From a virus, in IMG/VR virus record IMGVR_UViG_3300025674_000275, positions 1-28,646 of that record: a DNA stretch of 28,646 nt. One strand, 5' to 3'. The position numbers and the translations under genes are program-made. How positions within the stretch are numbered: position 1 is the first letter of the stretch; each line of letters starts with the position of its first letter. Below the pieces are notes generated by a model. The model saw only the letters and a program-made list of their open reading frames with translations. It searched no databases and was not told where the DNA came from. This document shows, piece by piece, positions 6,363-15,142 of this stretch.

Positions 6363-7262
6363 TTATTTAAAGATAATATTATTATCCTTTGTAGGTGGTG
6401 CCTTTACCTTAGGGGTTACCGTAACAATATCAGGTGTTCCCCAAAACTCAAGTCGTCTTTTGTTTTTTTCATAAAGATCAAGAATTTCTTCTGGAAGAAT
6501 TGATGCTGGTGGAGAAGAAGTTTTCTTGACCTCAGAACGAACCTGATGCATATCACTTAGTCCATAAGTTATCAAATCATCTTCCCTATGAATATTTGAG
6601 ATTGATCCAAAGTCATGATCATAAAACTCTTCCCCAAGAAAATCATAGATGTCTTCCATTATTTTTTCAGGATTATCTACAAGATCATTATAGTCCACAA
6701 AATGCATTTTGTCACTTACATTTTGTTGGAATCCCATCATAATTGCATTCAGTGACTCATAAACAATACCACCATCATTTAGAAGATACATACATCTATT
6801 CAAATCATTAATAGGTATATCAGTTTTGATTAATTGTTCATCTACAAAATTAATTCTTGGTTGGCCTTCCTGAAAAGGATTTCGATGAATCATTGTCAGA
6901 ATAGAAGTTAGAATCTCATCTATTCTACGAACTGGAACAAGAATCTTTGCCTGTTGTCCAATGTACCCTTCAATATAAGGAACTCTTGCAGTCCATGCAC
7001 GATTTTTATCAAAGACAACTGGTTTTTGAACATCACTATAAAAATGATGTGGAATGCTACCAATGATCTCTCTGACTTGATCTGGTTTTGGATATCCATG
7101 GTACAACTCATTACCCATAAAGTTTTGCTCTACGGCAAACATTGCACCAAGAACTGGACTTGATGGTCCAGAATAAAATCTTGGATTTTGATTTAAGATT
7201 GAAGAAAGCAAAGTGCTTCCCGAACGGGGAAGCCCTGCCATAAAATAAAAAGTTTTATCCAT
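6363..7262 (-). CDS. Sulfotransferase
   Basis: A 299-aa protein. Residues 5-21 (FYFMAGLPRSGSTLLSSIL region) contain the 5'-phosphosulfate loop G-L-P-R-S-G-S-T-L that binds PAPS. A second element near residues 108-120 (ILVPVRRIDEILTSIL) matches the R-x-x-x-x-x-x-S 3'-phosphate site. The rest is helical, as usual for this family. The enzyme would move sulfate from PAPS to a hydroxyl or amine on a glycan, protein or small molecule. It is the first gene behind the giant fibre and precedes the glycosyl- and carbamoyl-transferases, so fibre or host-glycan modification is a reasonable inference. It has its own promoter at 7282-7294. Confidence 0.9.
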   Translation of the reverse strand: MDKTFYFMAGLPRSGSTLLSSILNQNPRFYSGPSSPVLGAMFAVEQNFMGNELYHGYPKPDQVREIIGSIPHHFYSDVQKPVVFDKNRAWTARVPYIEGYIGQQAKILVPVRRIDEILTSILTMIHRNPFQEGQPRINFVDEQLIKTDIPINDLNRCMYLLNDGGIVYESLNAIMMGFQQNVSDKMHFVDYNDLVDNPEKIMEDIYDFLGEEFYDHDFGSISNIHREDDLITYGLSDMHQVRSEVKKTSSPPASILPEEILDLYEKNKRRLEFWGTPDIVTVTPKVKAPPTKDNNIIFK

Positions 7263-7281
7263 TCATTTATCATTCAATACT

Positions 7282-7294
7282 ATTATATATTATA
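7282..7294 (-). promoter_or_regulatory. Promoter with extended -10, for the modification cassette
   Basis: The minus strand reads TGGTATAATATATAATAG: an extended -10 (TG-N-TATAAT, 7294-7289) followed by a second TATAAT (7287-7282). No good -35 is present. It lies between the fibre stop and the sulfotransferase start. Confidence 0.55.
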
Positions 7295-7302
7295 CCATAA
7301 AA

Positions 7303-10300
7303 TCAATTATTCAGTAAAGAATTAACTTTTTCTTCCAGTGAAGATAATCTTTCTTTGAGTTCTTGGTTTTCGACATCAAGTTCTTTGATTGCATTAACAA
7401 GAACAGGAAGTAAGTACTCATGAGTAACACCCCACTTATCTATGTTAGATTTTGATGCAATGATTGTTTCATCACCTTCAAGTTCTGCAACCTCTTGAGC
7501 ACTGAATCCATATCTGACTCTTTCATCAGTAACCTCATTCGTTTCTCTATTCTTAAATGAATATTTGATAGGATTAATATTCTGTAAGAATCCTCTTCCA
7601 TGAGGTACATCACCATAAACACACTTATCTCTAATATCAGAAATAACTGTCCATGCTACTTGTATTGCGGCACATGAATGATCTGCATTACCCATAACAA
7701 TACAATTGCTACTTGTCGTCAGATTAATCAATCCTGATGGAAAAAATCCACCAAATCCAGATGTTTGTCCAGCATTATAACCAAACGCAATATTATTACT
7801 ACCTGTTGAATTATTGCATCCTGCACTCTTACCTAAGAAGGTATTATAATTTCCAGTGGTGTTGTTCCATCCTGCACTAGAACCAATGAAGTTATTAAAC
7901 AATCCAGTGCAGTTGGAGAGTCCTGCCTGAAAACCAAGGAAGTTATTACTACTTCCAGTGGTGTTGTTGGATCCTGCACTAGCACCAAAGAAGTTATTAA
8001 AAGTTCCAGTGGTGTTGCATTTTCCTGCACTATTACCTAAGAAGTTATTATTATTTCCAGTGGTGTTGTTTCTTCCTGCACAATTACCAAGGAAGTTATT
8101 ATTAAATCCAGTGGTGTTGAATCTTCCTGCATAATTACCAAGGAAGTTATTATAATCACCTTCAGTAATGCTATTACCAGCATTACATCCCATAAAGATA
8201 TTAAAGCAGGCAGTTCCAGTAGAAGGATCATAAGAACCACCAGCACCACCACCGGCAATTAGGTTTCCATCTGCATCCTGCTCAAATCCAGAAGTAGGTA
8301 AGTTTATTAGATTAGATCCATCACCATAATAGAAATTAGCGGTTACAATACCGGCATTAACGATTTGAGTATTACCAGGATCAGCAGCACCTGACGGAAC
8401 AGTAGTTCCAAATCCGACATTAAAACTTGAATCTCCATTGATCCAAGTATTGGCAATAACACCAATTGCTAACTGATTACTTCCTGTGGTGTTTGGAAGT
8501 TGGACATCATAACCAAGTACAATATTACAACCTCCAGTGGTGCTGTTTCGTCCTGCATAAGTTCCTAAGAAGGTATTATTACATCCAGTGGTGTTGGAGG
8601 ATCCTGCTCTATAACCAAAGAAGTTATTACCATTTCCAATGGTGTTGTTTTGTCCTGCTCTACCACCTAAGAAATTATTACGATACCCAGTGGTGTTTGC
8701 ACATCCTGTTTGATCACCAAAGAAGTTATTATTAAATCCAGTGGTGTTGAATCTTCCTGCCAAATATCCACTGAAGTTATTAAAACTTCCAGTGGTGTTG
8801 AATTGTCCTGCACCATTACCAATGAAGTTATTTTGACTTCCAGTGGTGTTGCAGTATCCTGCATTAAGACCTAAGAAGTTATTATTACCTCCAGTGGTGT
8901 TGAGTCTTCCTGCATTAAGACCTAAGAAGTTATTATTAATTCCAGTGGTGTTGGCGAATCCTGCACAATTACCAAAGAAGTTATTATTACCTCCAGTGGT
9001 GTTATTGACTCCTGCCCTATTACCTAAGAAGTTATTACAACTTCCAGTGGTGTTGGAGAATCCTGCACATAAACCAAAGAAGTTATTATAAGTTCCAGAA
9101 CCAGAAGCACACTTACCAGCATAAGTTCCTAAGAAGTTATTATGTTCTCCAGTGACCGTTGCACAACGACCGGCACCACGACCAATCATATTGTTAGATG
9201 ATCCAGTGCCGTTGGCGAATCCTGCATAAGTTCCTAAGAAGACATTACAAGAACCAGTGGTGTTGGATCTTCCTGCTAGATCACCAAAGAAGTTATTGCG
9301 ATTTCCAGTGGTGTTGGCTCTTCCTGCATGACGACCAAAGAAGTTATTACAACTTCCAGTGGTGTTAGATGTTCCTGTATAAGAACCAAAGAAGTTATTT
9401 TCATTTCCAGTGGTGTTGCGGTATCCTGCGGAATAACCAAAGAAGTTGTTACAAGATCCAGTAGTGTTGTCTCTTCCTGCAGCAGGACCAAAGAAGTTAT
9501 TAATAGATCCAGTGGTGTTGAAGCATCCTGCACAATATCCTATGAAGTTATTATGAACTCCAGTGGTGTTGTTTCTTCCTGCACTAAAACCAAAGAAGTT
9601 ATTAAAAGTTCCAGTGGTATTGTAGTATCCTGCACATAAACCAATGAAGATATTAGAACAACCAGAACCAGAAGCACACTTACCAGCATAAGTTCCTAAG
9701 AAGTTATTATGTTCTCCAGTGACCGTTGCACAACGACCGGCACCAACACCGATCATATTGTTACAAGATCCAGTGCCGTTGGCGAATCCTGCATAAGTTC
9801 CTAAGAAGACATTACAAGAACCAGTGGTGTTGGATCTTCCTGCTAGATCACCAAAGAAGTTATTGCGATTTCCAGTGGTGTTGGCTCTTCCTGCATGACG
9901 ACCAAAGAAGTTATTACAACTTCCAGTGGTGTTAGATGTTCCTGTATAAGAACCAAAGAAGTTATTTTCATTTCCAGTGGTGTTGAGGTATCCTGCGGAA
10001 TAACCAAAAAAGTTGTTATAAGATCCAGTAGTGTTGTCTCTTCCTGCAGCAGAACCAAAGAAGTTATTAACAGATCCAGTGGTGTTGGAGCATCCTGCAC
10101 AATATCCTAAGAAGTTATTGTTACTTCCAGTGGTGTTGTTTCTTCCTGCAGTAAAACCTAAGAAGTTATTGTAACTTCCAGTGGTGTTGAGTTGTCCTGC
10201 ACAGAGACCTATGAAGTTATTGAAACCTCCAGAACCAGAAGCACACTTACCGGCATAAGTTCCTAAGAAGGTATTATGTTGTCCAGTGACCGTTGCACAA

Positions 10301-13300
10301 CGACCGGCACCAACACCGATCATATTGTTACAGGATCCAGTGGTGTTAGATAATCCTGCATTACGACCAATGAAGTTATTATTAGTTCCAGTGGTGTTGA
10401 ATCTTCCTGCTTCATTACCTAATAAGGTATTATGACTTCCAGTGGTGTTGCATCTTCCAGTTTGTTCTCCCCCAATAAAAACATTATTGGAACCATCTGT
10501 ATTAAAACTACCAGCTTCAGGACCAATAAATGTATTATTACTTCCAGTGGTGTTGCGGTATCCTGCATTACAACCAAAGAAGTTATTATTAGCACCAGAA
10601 CCAGAAGCACACTTACCGGCATAAGTTCCTAAGAAGGTATTATGTTGTCCAGTGACCGTTGCACATTGACCGGCACCACGACCGATCATATTGTTACAGG
10701 ATCCAGTGGTGTTGAAGAATCCTGCACCATTACCTAAGAAGTTATTATTACCTCCAGTGGTGTTGGATCTTCCTGCCAAATATCCACTGAAGTTATTAAA
10801 ACTTCCAGTGGTGTTGTTGGATCCTGCATAAAAACCTAAGAAGGTATTACAACTTCCAGTGGTGTTGGAGTATCCTGCTCGATGACCAAAGAAGTTATTA
10901 CCACTTCCAGTGGTGTTGTTTTGTCCTGCTGTACCACCTAAGAAATTATTATAATATCCAGTGGTGTTTGCACATCCTGTTTGATCACCAAAGAAGTTAT
11001 TATTACCTCCAGTGGTGTTGGATCTTCCTGCCAAATATCCACTGAAGTTATTAAAACTTCCAGTGGTGTTGTTGGATCCTGCAGCAGTACCTAAGAAGTT
11101 ATTATGAGATCCAGTGGTGTTGGAGAATCCTGCACCAGTACCAAAGAAGTTATTTTGACCTCCAGTGGTGTTGAAGTATCCTGCACCACAACCAATGAAG
11201 TTATTATAACCTCCAGTGGTGTTGTTTCTTCCTGCATAAGCACCTAAGAAGTTATTACAAGATCCAGTGGTGTTGTTGAATCCTGCACATAAACCAAAGA
11301 AGTTATTATTAGTACCAGAACCAGAAGCACACTTACCGGCATAAGTTCCTAAGAAGGTATTATGTTGTCCAGTGACCGTTGCAAAACGACCGGCACCAAC
11401 ACCGATCATATTGTTACAGGATCCAATGGTGTTGAATCTTCCTGCATTATTACCTAAGAAGTTATTCTGACTTCCAGTGGTGTTGCATTTTCCTGCATTA
11501 TTACCAAAGAAGTTATTATAACCTCCAGTGGTGTTTTTGAGTCCTGCACAAAGACCAAAGAAGTTATTAAAACCTCCAGTGGTGTTGTTGAATCCTGTAT
11601 AACGACCAAAGAAGTTATTATAACCTCCAGAACCAGAAGCACACTTACCGGCATAAGTTCCTAAGAAGTTATTATGTTCTCCAGTGACCGTTGCACATTG
11701 ACCGGCACCACGACCGATCATATTGTTACAGGATCCGGTGGTGTTGGAGAGTCCTGCATTAGTACCAAAGAAGTTATTATTACCTCCAGTGGTGTTGAAT
11801 CTTCCTGCTTCACGACCTAAGAAGTTATTATAAGTTCCAGTGGTGTTGTTGTATCCTGCATTACAACCAAAGAAGTTATTATGAGCACCAGAACCAGAAG
11901 CACACTTACCGGCATAAGTTCCTAAGAAGTTATTATGTTCTCCAGTGACCGTTGCACATTGACCGGCACCAACACCGATCATATTGTTACAGGATCCAGT
12001 GGTGTTGTTGAATCCTGCACATAAACCAATGAAGTTATTATTACCTCCAGAACCAGAAGCACACTTTCCAGCAAAAGTTCCTAAGAAGGTATTATGAAGT
12101 CCAGTGACCGTTGCACAACGACCGGCACCAAAACCAATCATATTGTTACAGGATCCAGTGGTGTTAGAGAGTCCTGCATTAGTACCAAAGAAGTTATTAT
12201 TACCTCCAGTGGTGTTGAGTTGTCCTGCAGCATTACCAAAGAAGTTATTCTGACTTCCAGTGGTGTTGGAGAATCCTGCGTAAGTTCCTAAGAAGTTATT
12301 ACAATTTCCGGTGGTGTTTCTGTGTCCTGTACATTTACCAATAAAAGTATTTTTAGATCCAGTGGTGTTCTCTCTTCCCGCAAAAACACCGATAAAGTTA
12401 TTATCGATTCCAGTGGTGGTGCATTGTCCTGCATAAGTTCCTAAGAAGTTATTATTACTTCCAGTGGTGTTGCATCTTCCTGCACAATTACCAAAGAAGT
12501 TATTAGAAGTTCCAGTGGTGTTGTCGAATCCTGCAAAAGCACCAAAGAAGTTATTATTAGTTCCAGTGGTGTTGGAGAATCCTGCAAAAGCACCAAAGAA
12601 GTTATTAGAAGTTCCAGTGGTGTTGCATTTTCCTGCACCATTACCTAAGAAGTTATTACAACCTCCAGTGGTGTTGCAGTATCCTGCAGCATAACCAAAG
12701 AAGTTATTAAAACCTCCAGTGGTGTTGGAGAATCCTGCACCATTACCTAAGAAGTTATTATAACCTCCAGTGGTGTTGCATTTTCCTGCACTATTACCTA
12801 AGAAGTTATTATAATCACCTTCAGTAATACTATTACCAGCATTACATCCCATAAAGATGTTAAAGCAGGCAGATCCTGTTGAAGGATCATACCCACCACC
12901 AGTCGTGGAATCACCGGCAAATATATTTCCGTCTGCGTCTTGTCTAAGTTCTTTTGCAAATGAATTAATACCAATTATATTGGAACCATCACCAACAAAT
13001 GATGCTGCTGTTACAACACCCGTTACTGTTACTCCATCGAAAGTAGGATCATCAGTTAGTGTAATAGTAGCACCAACACCAGATGAAGTTACCGTTAAAT
13101 TAGAACTGACAAAATTAATATCCCCAACACTACCTGCAGAACCAACTACAGAACCTTCTTCTCTTATAGAAATTCCAGCCAAAGCACCTACATTACCAGC
13201 AGTAAGACCAGTTATATTGGAACCATCACCAAAAAATGATGCTGCTGTTATAATTCCTGAAGCATTAATATTTCTTACAGACGTAATATCATCAAAGTTG

Positions 13301-14775
13301 GTCTCAATATTACCAACGGCAAATTTAGTTCCTGCCGACAATGATGTTGTTCCAACACCAAATGCATAGTTTGTTAACCAGGCATCAGTAGCAAGTCCAG
13401 TAAAAGAACCGGACTGAAACCACATAATCTTTTTATATGTGGTAGGAAGAGTTTCACCAGCACCGATAAGACTAATTAAAGGAGATCCTTCTGTCGATGC
13501 AACAGCAATACCACCATGATTTGCTGTGGTATCATTTGAAACATCATTTCCAACAGCATCAGTTCTAAATCCAAGAACAATATCAGAATCCGATACCTTT
13601 AATGTTTCAGTAAATAATGTAGCAGAAGTACCACCAACAGTTATGTTTCCATCAACATTTAGATCACGATTAACTTGCAAATCATTGGCAATAGTAACTG
13701 TTGTTCCAGGAAGTGTTGGATTATTTGGAAGTCCAATCGTAAGAGTTTGTCCAGAACCTACCGTTTCTATTTCATTTGCAGTTCCGGCAATCGTAAATGT
13801 TTCACTACTAAGTTCAATAGAACCAGATCCACTATCACCAGCAAAATCTAAATCTTGTTCCCTAGTTTGATCATCGACATAAGCCTTAATAGACTGTTGT
13901 GTAGCAAGAGCGTCATCACGATCTGATACTAAATCATCTTCATCAAGAATTGCAGTAATAGCAACTCCAACATTCGCAAGAGTTAAATTTGCAATTGTTG
14001 CTGCAATAGAAACATTTAAAGAATCTAAATCAGTTTGTCCATCAACATCAATGTCACCGTTAAAGTCAACATTAGAAGCAAAGGTTGAGACACCAGATAC
14101 ATTAAGATCATCTAAATCAGTTTGTCCATCAACATTTAGATCACGATTAACTTGCAAATCATTGGCAATAGTAACTGTTGTTCCAGGAAGTGTTGGATTA
14201 TTTGGAAGTCCAATCGTAAGAGTTTGTCCAGAACCTACCGTTTCTATTTCATTTGCAGTTCCGGCAATCGTAAATGTTTCACTACTAAGTTCAATAGAAC
14301 CAGATCCACTATCACCAGCAAAATCTAAATCTTGTTCCCTAGTTTGATCATCGACATAAGCCTTAATAGACTGTTGTGTAGCAAGAGCGTCATCACGATC
14401 TGATACTAAATCATCTTCATCAAGAATTGCAGTAATAGCAACTCCAACATTCGCAAGAGTTAAATTTGCAATTGTTGCTGCAATAGAAACATTTAAAGAA
14501 TCTAAATCAGTTTGTCCATCAACATCAATGTCACCGTTAAAGTCAACATTAGAAGCAAAGGTTGAGACACCAGATACATTAAGATCATCTACAATTAAAG
14601 GACCTTCAATACTTACATCACCTCTTACATCTAAATTATAATCAGCATCAAAAATTGTAGTACCAATACCGACTCTACCAACAACCTCTAATACCTTTTG
14701 GTTTTCGGTACTTCCTTCTATACCTATTTTTTGCTGATTCTGTCTACCAGAAAGAAAACGAATTTGAGATACCAT
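7303..14775 (-). CDS. Giant tail fibre with 17-aa repeat arrays and S74 chaperone domain
   Basis: A 2490-aa fibre. Residues 1-60 are a short head (VSQIRFLSGRQNQQKIGIE). Two perfect 159-aa repeats follow (about 62-376), built of LNVSGVSTFASNVDFNGDID-type segments, then GDGSNI-type shaft modules. About residues 635-2100 hold some 85 copies of a 17-aa unit NNFFGxxAGxxNTTGxx; a break at about 2100-2180 (AGIVTANFYYGDGSNLINLP) is followed by about 8 more copies to 2330. The C-terminus from about 2375 is an intramolecular chaperone of the Peptidase S74 type: SDIRDK (conserved S-D-x-R-x-K, expected autocleavage site), RYGFSAQEVAEL, LLPVLVNAIKELD and a terminal coiled coil. The chaperone trimerises the fibre and is normally cut off. 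It is probably the receptor-binding or side fibre. The repeat region is unusually long. Confidence 0.9.
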   Translation of the reverse strand: MVSQIRFLSGRQNQQKIGIEGSTENQKVLEVVGRVGIGTTIFDADYNLDVRGDVSIEGPLIVDDLNVSGVSTFASNVDFNGDIDVDGQTDLDSLNVSIAATIANLTLANVGVAITAILDEDDLVSDRDDALATQQSIKAYVDDQTREQDLDFAGDSGSGSIELSSETFTIAGTANEIETVGSGQTLTIGLPNNPTLPGTTVTIANDLQVNRDLNVDGQTDLDDLNVSGVSTFASNVDFNGDIDVDGQTDLDSLNVSIAATIANLTLANVGVAITAILDEDDLVSDRDDALATQQSIKAYVDDQTREQDLDFAGDSGSGSIELSSETFTIAGTANEIETVGSGQTLTIGLPNNPTLPGTTVTIANDLQVNRDLNVDGNITVGGTSATLFTETLKVSDSDIVLGFRTDAVGNDVSNDTTANHGGIAVASTEGSPLISLIGAGETLPTTYKKIMWFQSGSFTGLATDAWLTNYAFGVGTTSLSAGTKFAVGNIETNFDDITSVRNINASGIITAASFFGDGSNITGLTAGNVGALAGISIREEGSVVGSAGSVGDINFVSSNLTVTSSGVGATITLTDDPTFDGVTVTGVVTAASFVGDGSNIIGINSFAKELRQDADGNIFAGDSTTGGGYDPSTGSACFNIFMGCNAGNSITEGDYNNFLGNSAGKCNTTGGYNNFLGNGAGFSNTTGGFNNFFGYAAGYCNTTGGCNNFLGNGAGKCNTTGTSNNFFGAFAGFSNTTGTNNNFFGAFAGFDNTTGTSNNFFGNCAGRCNTTGSNNNFLGTYAGQCTTTGIDNNFIGVFAGRENTTGSKNTFIGKCTGHRNTTGNCNNFLGTYAGFSNTTGSQNNFFGNAAGQLNTTGGNNNFFGTNAGLSNTTGSCNNMIGFGAGRCATVTGLHNTFLGTFAGKCASGSGGNNNFIGLCAGFNNTTGSCNNMIGVGAGQCATVTGEHNNFLGTYAGKCASGSGAHNNFFGCNAGYNNTTGTYNNFLGREAGRFNTTGGNNNFFGTNAGLSNTTGSCNNMIGRGAGQCATVTGEHNNFLGTYAGKCASGSGGYNNFFGRYTGFNNTTGGFNNFFGLCAGLKNTTGGYNNFFGNNAGKCNTTGSQNNFLGNNAGRFNTIGSCNNMIGVGAGRFATVTGQHNTFLGTYAGKCASGSGTNNNFFGLCAGFNNTTGSCNNFLGAYAGRNNTTGGYNNFIGCGAGYFNTTGGQNNFFGTGAGFSNTTGSHNNFLGTAAGSNNTTGSFNNFSGYLAGRSNTTGGNNNFFGDQTGCANTTGYYNNFLGGTAGQNNTTGSGNNFFGHRAGYSNTTGSCNTFLGFYAGSNNTTGSFNNFSGYLAGRSNTTGGNNNFLGNGAGFFNTTGSCNNMIGRGAGQCATVTGQHNTFLGTYAGKCASGSGANNNFFGCNAGYRNTTGSNNTFIGPEAGSFNTDGSNNVFIGGEQTGRCNTTGSHNTLLGNEAGRFNTTGTNNNFIGRNAGLSNTTGSCNNMIGVGAGRCATVTGQHNTFLGTYAGKCASGSGGFNNFIGLCAGQLNTTGSYNNFLGFTAGRNNTTGSNNNFLGYCAGCSNTTGSVNNFFGSAAGRDNTTGSYNNFFGYSAGYLNTTGNENNFFGSYTGTSNTTGSCNNFFGRHAGRANTTGNRNNFFGDLAGRSNTTGSCNVFLGTYAGFANGTGSCNNMIGVGAGRCATVTGEHNNFLGTYAGKCASGSGCSNIFIGLCAGYYNTTGTFNNFFGFSAGRNNTTGVHNNFIGYCAGCFNTTGSINNFFGPAAGRDNTTGSCNNFFGYSAGYRNTTGNENNFFGSYTGTSNTTGSCNNFFGRHAGRANTTGNRNNFFGDLAGRSNTTGSCNVFLGTYAGFANGTGSSNNMIGRGAGRCATVTGEHNNFLGTYAGKCASGSGTYNNFFGLCAGFSNTTGSCNNFLGNRAGVNNTTGGNNNFFGNCAGFANTTGINNNFLGLNAGRLNTTGGNNNFLGLNAGYCNTTGSQNNFIGNGAGQFNTTGSFNNFSGYLAGRFNTTGFNNNFFGDQTGCANTTGYRNNFLGGRAGQNNTIGNGNNFFGYRAGSSNTTGCNNTFLGTYAGRNSTTGGCNIVLGYDVQLPNTTGSNQLAIGVIANTWINGDSSFNVGFGTTVPSGAADPGNTQIVNAGIVTANFYYGDGSNLINLPTSGFEQDADGNLIAGGGAGGSYDPSTGTACFNIFMGCNAGNSITEGDYNNFLGNYAGRFNTTGFNNNFLGNCAGRNNTTGNNNNFLGNSAGKCNTTGTFNNFFGASAGSNNTTGSSNNFLGFQAGLSNCTGLFNNFIGSSAGWNNTTGNYNTFLGKSAGCNNSTGSNNIAFGYNAGQTSGFGGFFPSGLINLTTSSNCIVMGNADHSCAAIQVAWTVISDIRDKCVYGDVPHGRGFLQNINPIKYSFKNRETNEVTDERVRYGFSAQEVAELEGDETIIASKSNIDKWGVTHEYLLPVLVNAIKELDVENQELKERLSSLEEKVNSLLNN
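7760..8210 (-). repeat. Short second array of the 51-bp fibre repeat
   Basis: About eight 51-bp units, each with the framework CCAGTGGTGTTG ... CCTGCA ... AAGAAGTTATT on the plus strand. It is headed by the same cap module as the main array (ACFNIFMGCNAGNSITEGDY). Confidence 0.85.
8480..12840 (-). repeat. Main array of about 85 fibre repeats, 51 bp each
   Basis: Uninterrupted 51-bp units (54 bp for two variant types) coding NNFFGxxAGxxNTTGxx. Eight times a paired variant appears: NNMIGxGAGxCATVTG followed by NFLGTYAGKCASGSG. Framework bases are almost invariant even at third codon positions, while three dinucleotide-codon slots vary. Confidence 0.9.
9200..9985 (-). repeat. Internal block duplication, 567-bp period
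   Basis: Bases 9200-9418 are identical to 9767-9985 (219 bp), and similarity extends on both sides from about 9100/9667 to 9530/10097. The period of 567 bp equals 189 residues (eleven repeat units). Confidence 0.85.
13648..14591 (-). repeat. Perfect tandem duplication, 467 bp in a 477-bp period
   Basis: Bases 13648-14114 and 14125-14591 are identical by eye along their whole length. The period is 159 codons, so the reading frame is kept. Confidence 0.9.
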
Positions 14776-14798
14776 TTTACTAGTTTAAGATATTTTTA

Positions 14799-15140
14799 TT
14801 ATAGATTTGATGTTTCTAGAATACTACATATAAATTTAAGATTGGTTGCACTACTCCCAACCAATGTCAATGAATTATTAGTTTCTACAACTAATTTTCC
14901 TGTAAGAAGGTTTGCAGTATCATTAGAAGGAATTGATAATCCCTCAGTGATAGGAGTATCAACTCCATTTCTGCGATAACCAAAACTAATTGTTTCTGTC
15001 AAATCTCCTGTATTTGTAGCCTGTGCTAATAATACAACTCCAGTGTATGCGACTGGAGCAGTATAAATTCCTACTGTACTTGTTCCTACGGTTTCCGTTA
15101 TTGTTCTGAATACATTAACGGATGCTGCTGCGACTGCCAT
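14799..15140 (-). CDS. Small virion structural protein, 113 aa (probable)
   Basis: A beta-strand-rich, low-charge protein: VGTSTVGIYTAPVAYTGVVL at residues 18-37, then ISFGYRRNGVDTPI and LLTGKLVVETNNSLTL at about 78-93. From memory, this TVYTAPxGYxAVVLxAQ pattern is common in short cyanophage structural proteins located between large fibre genes. The ATG at 15140 has AGGAG seven bases upstream, inside the final codons of the 1207-aa fibre gene whose stop is two bases away, so the two are translationally linked. A role as a fibre-associated or capsid-decorating protein is inference. Confidence 0.72.
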   Translation of the reverse strand: MAVAAASVNVFRTITETVGTSTVGIYTAPVAYTGVVLLAQATNTGDLTETISFGYRRNGVDTPITEGLSIPSNDTANLLTGKLVVETNNSLTLVGSSATNLKFICSILETSNL

Positions 15141-15142
15141 GA

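Noticed and set aside
8466-13369. Many 60-170 aa frames inside the giant fibre, both strands
   Set aside because: They follow the 51-bp repeat periodicity in the wrong frame and have no ribosome sites or independent conservation.
12857-14347. Plus-strand frames of 98-170 aa opposite the fibre N-terminus
   Set aside because: They mirror the duplicated coding sequence of the minus-strand fibre and have no promoter or ribosome site.
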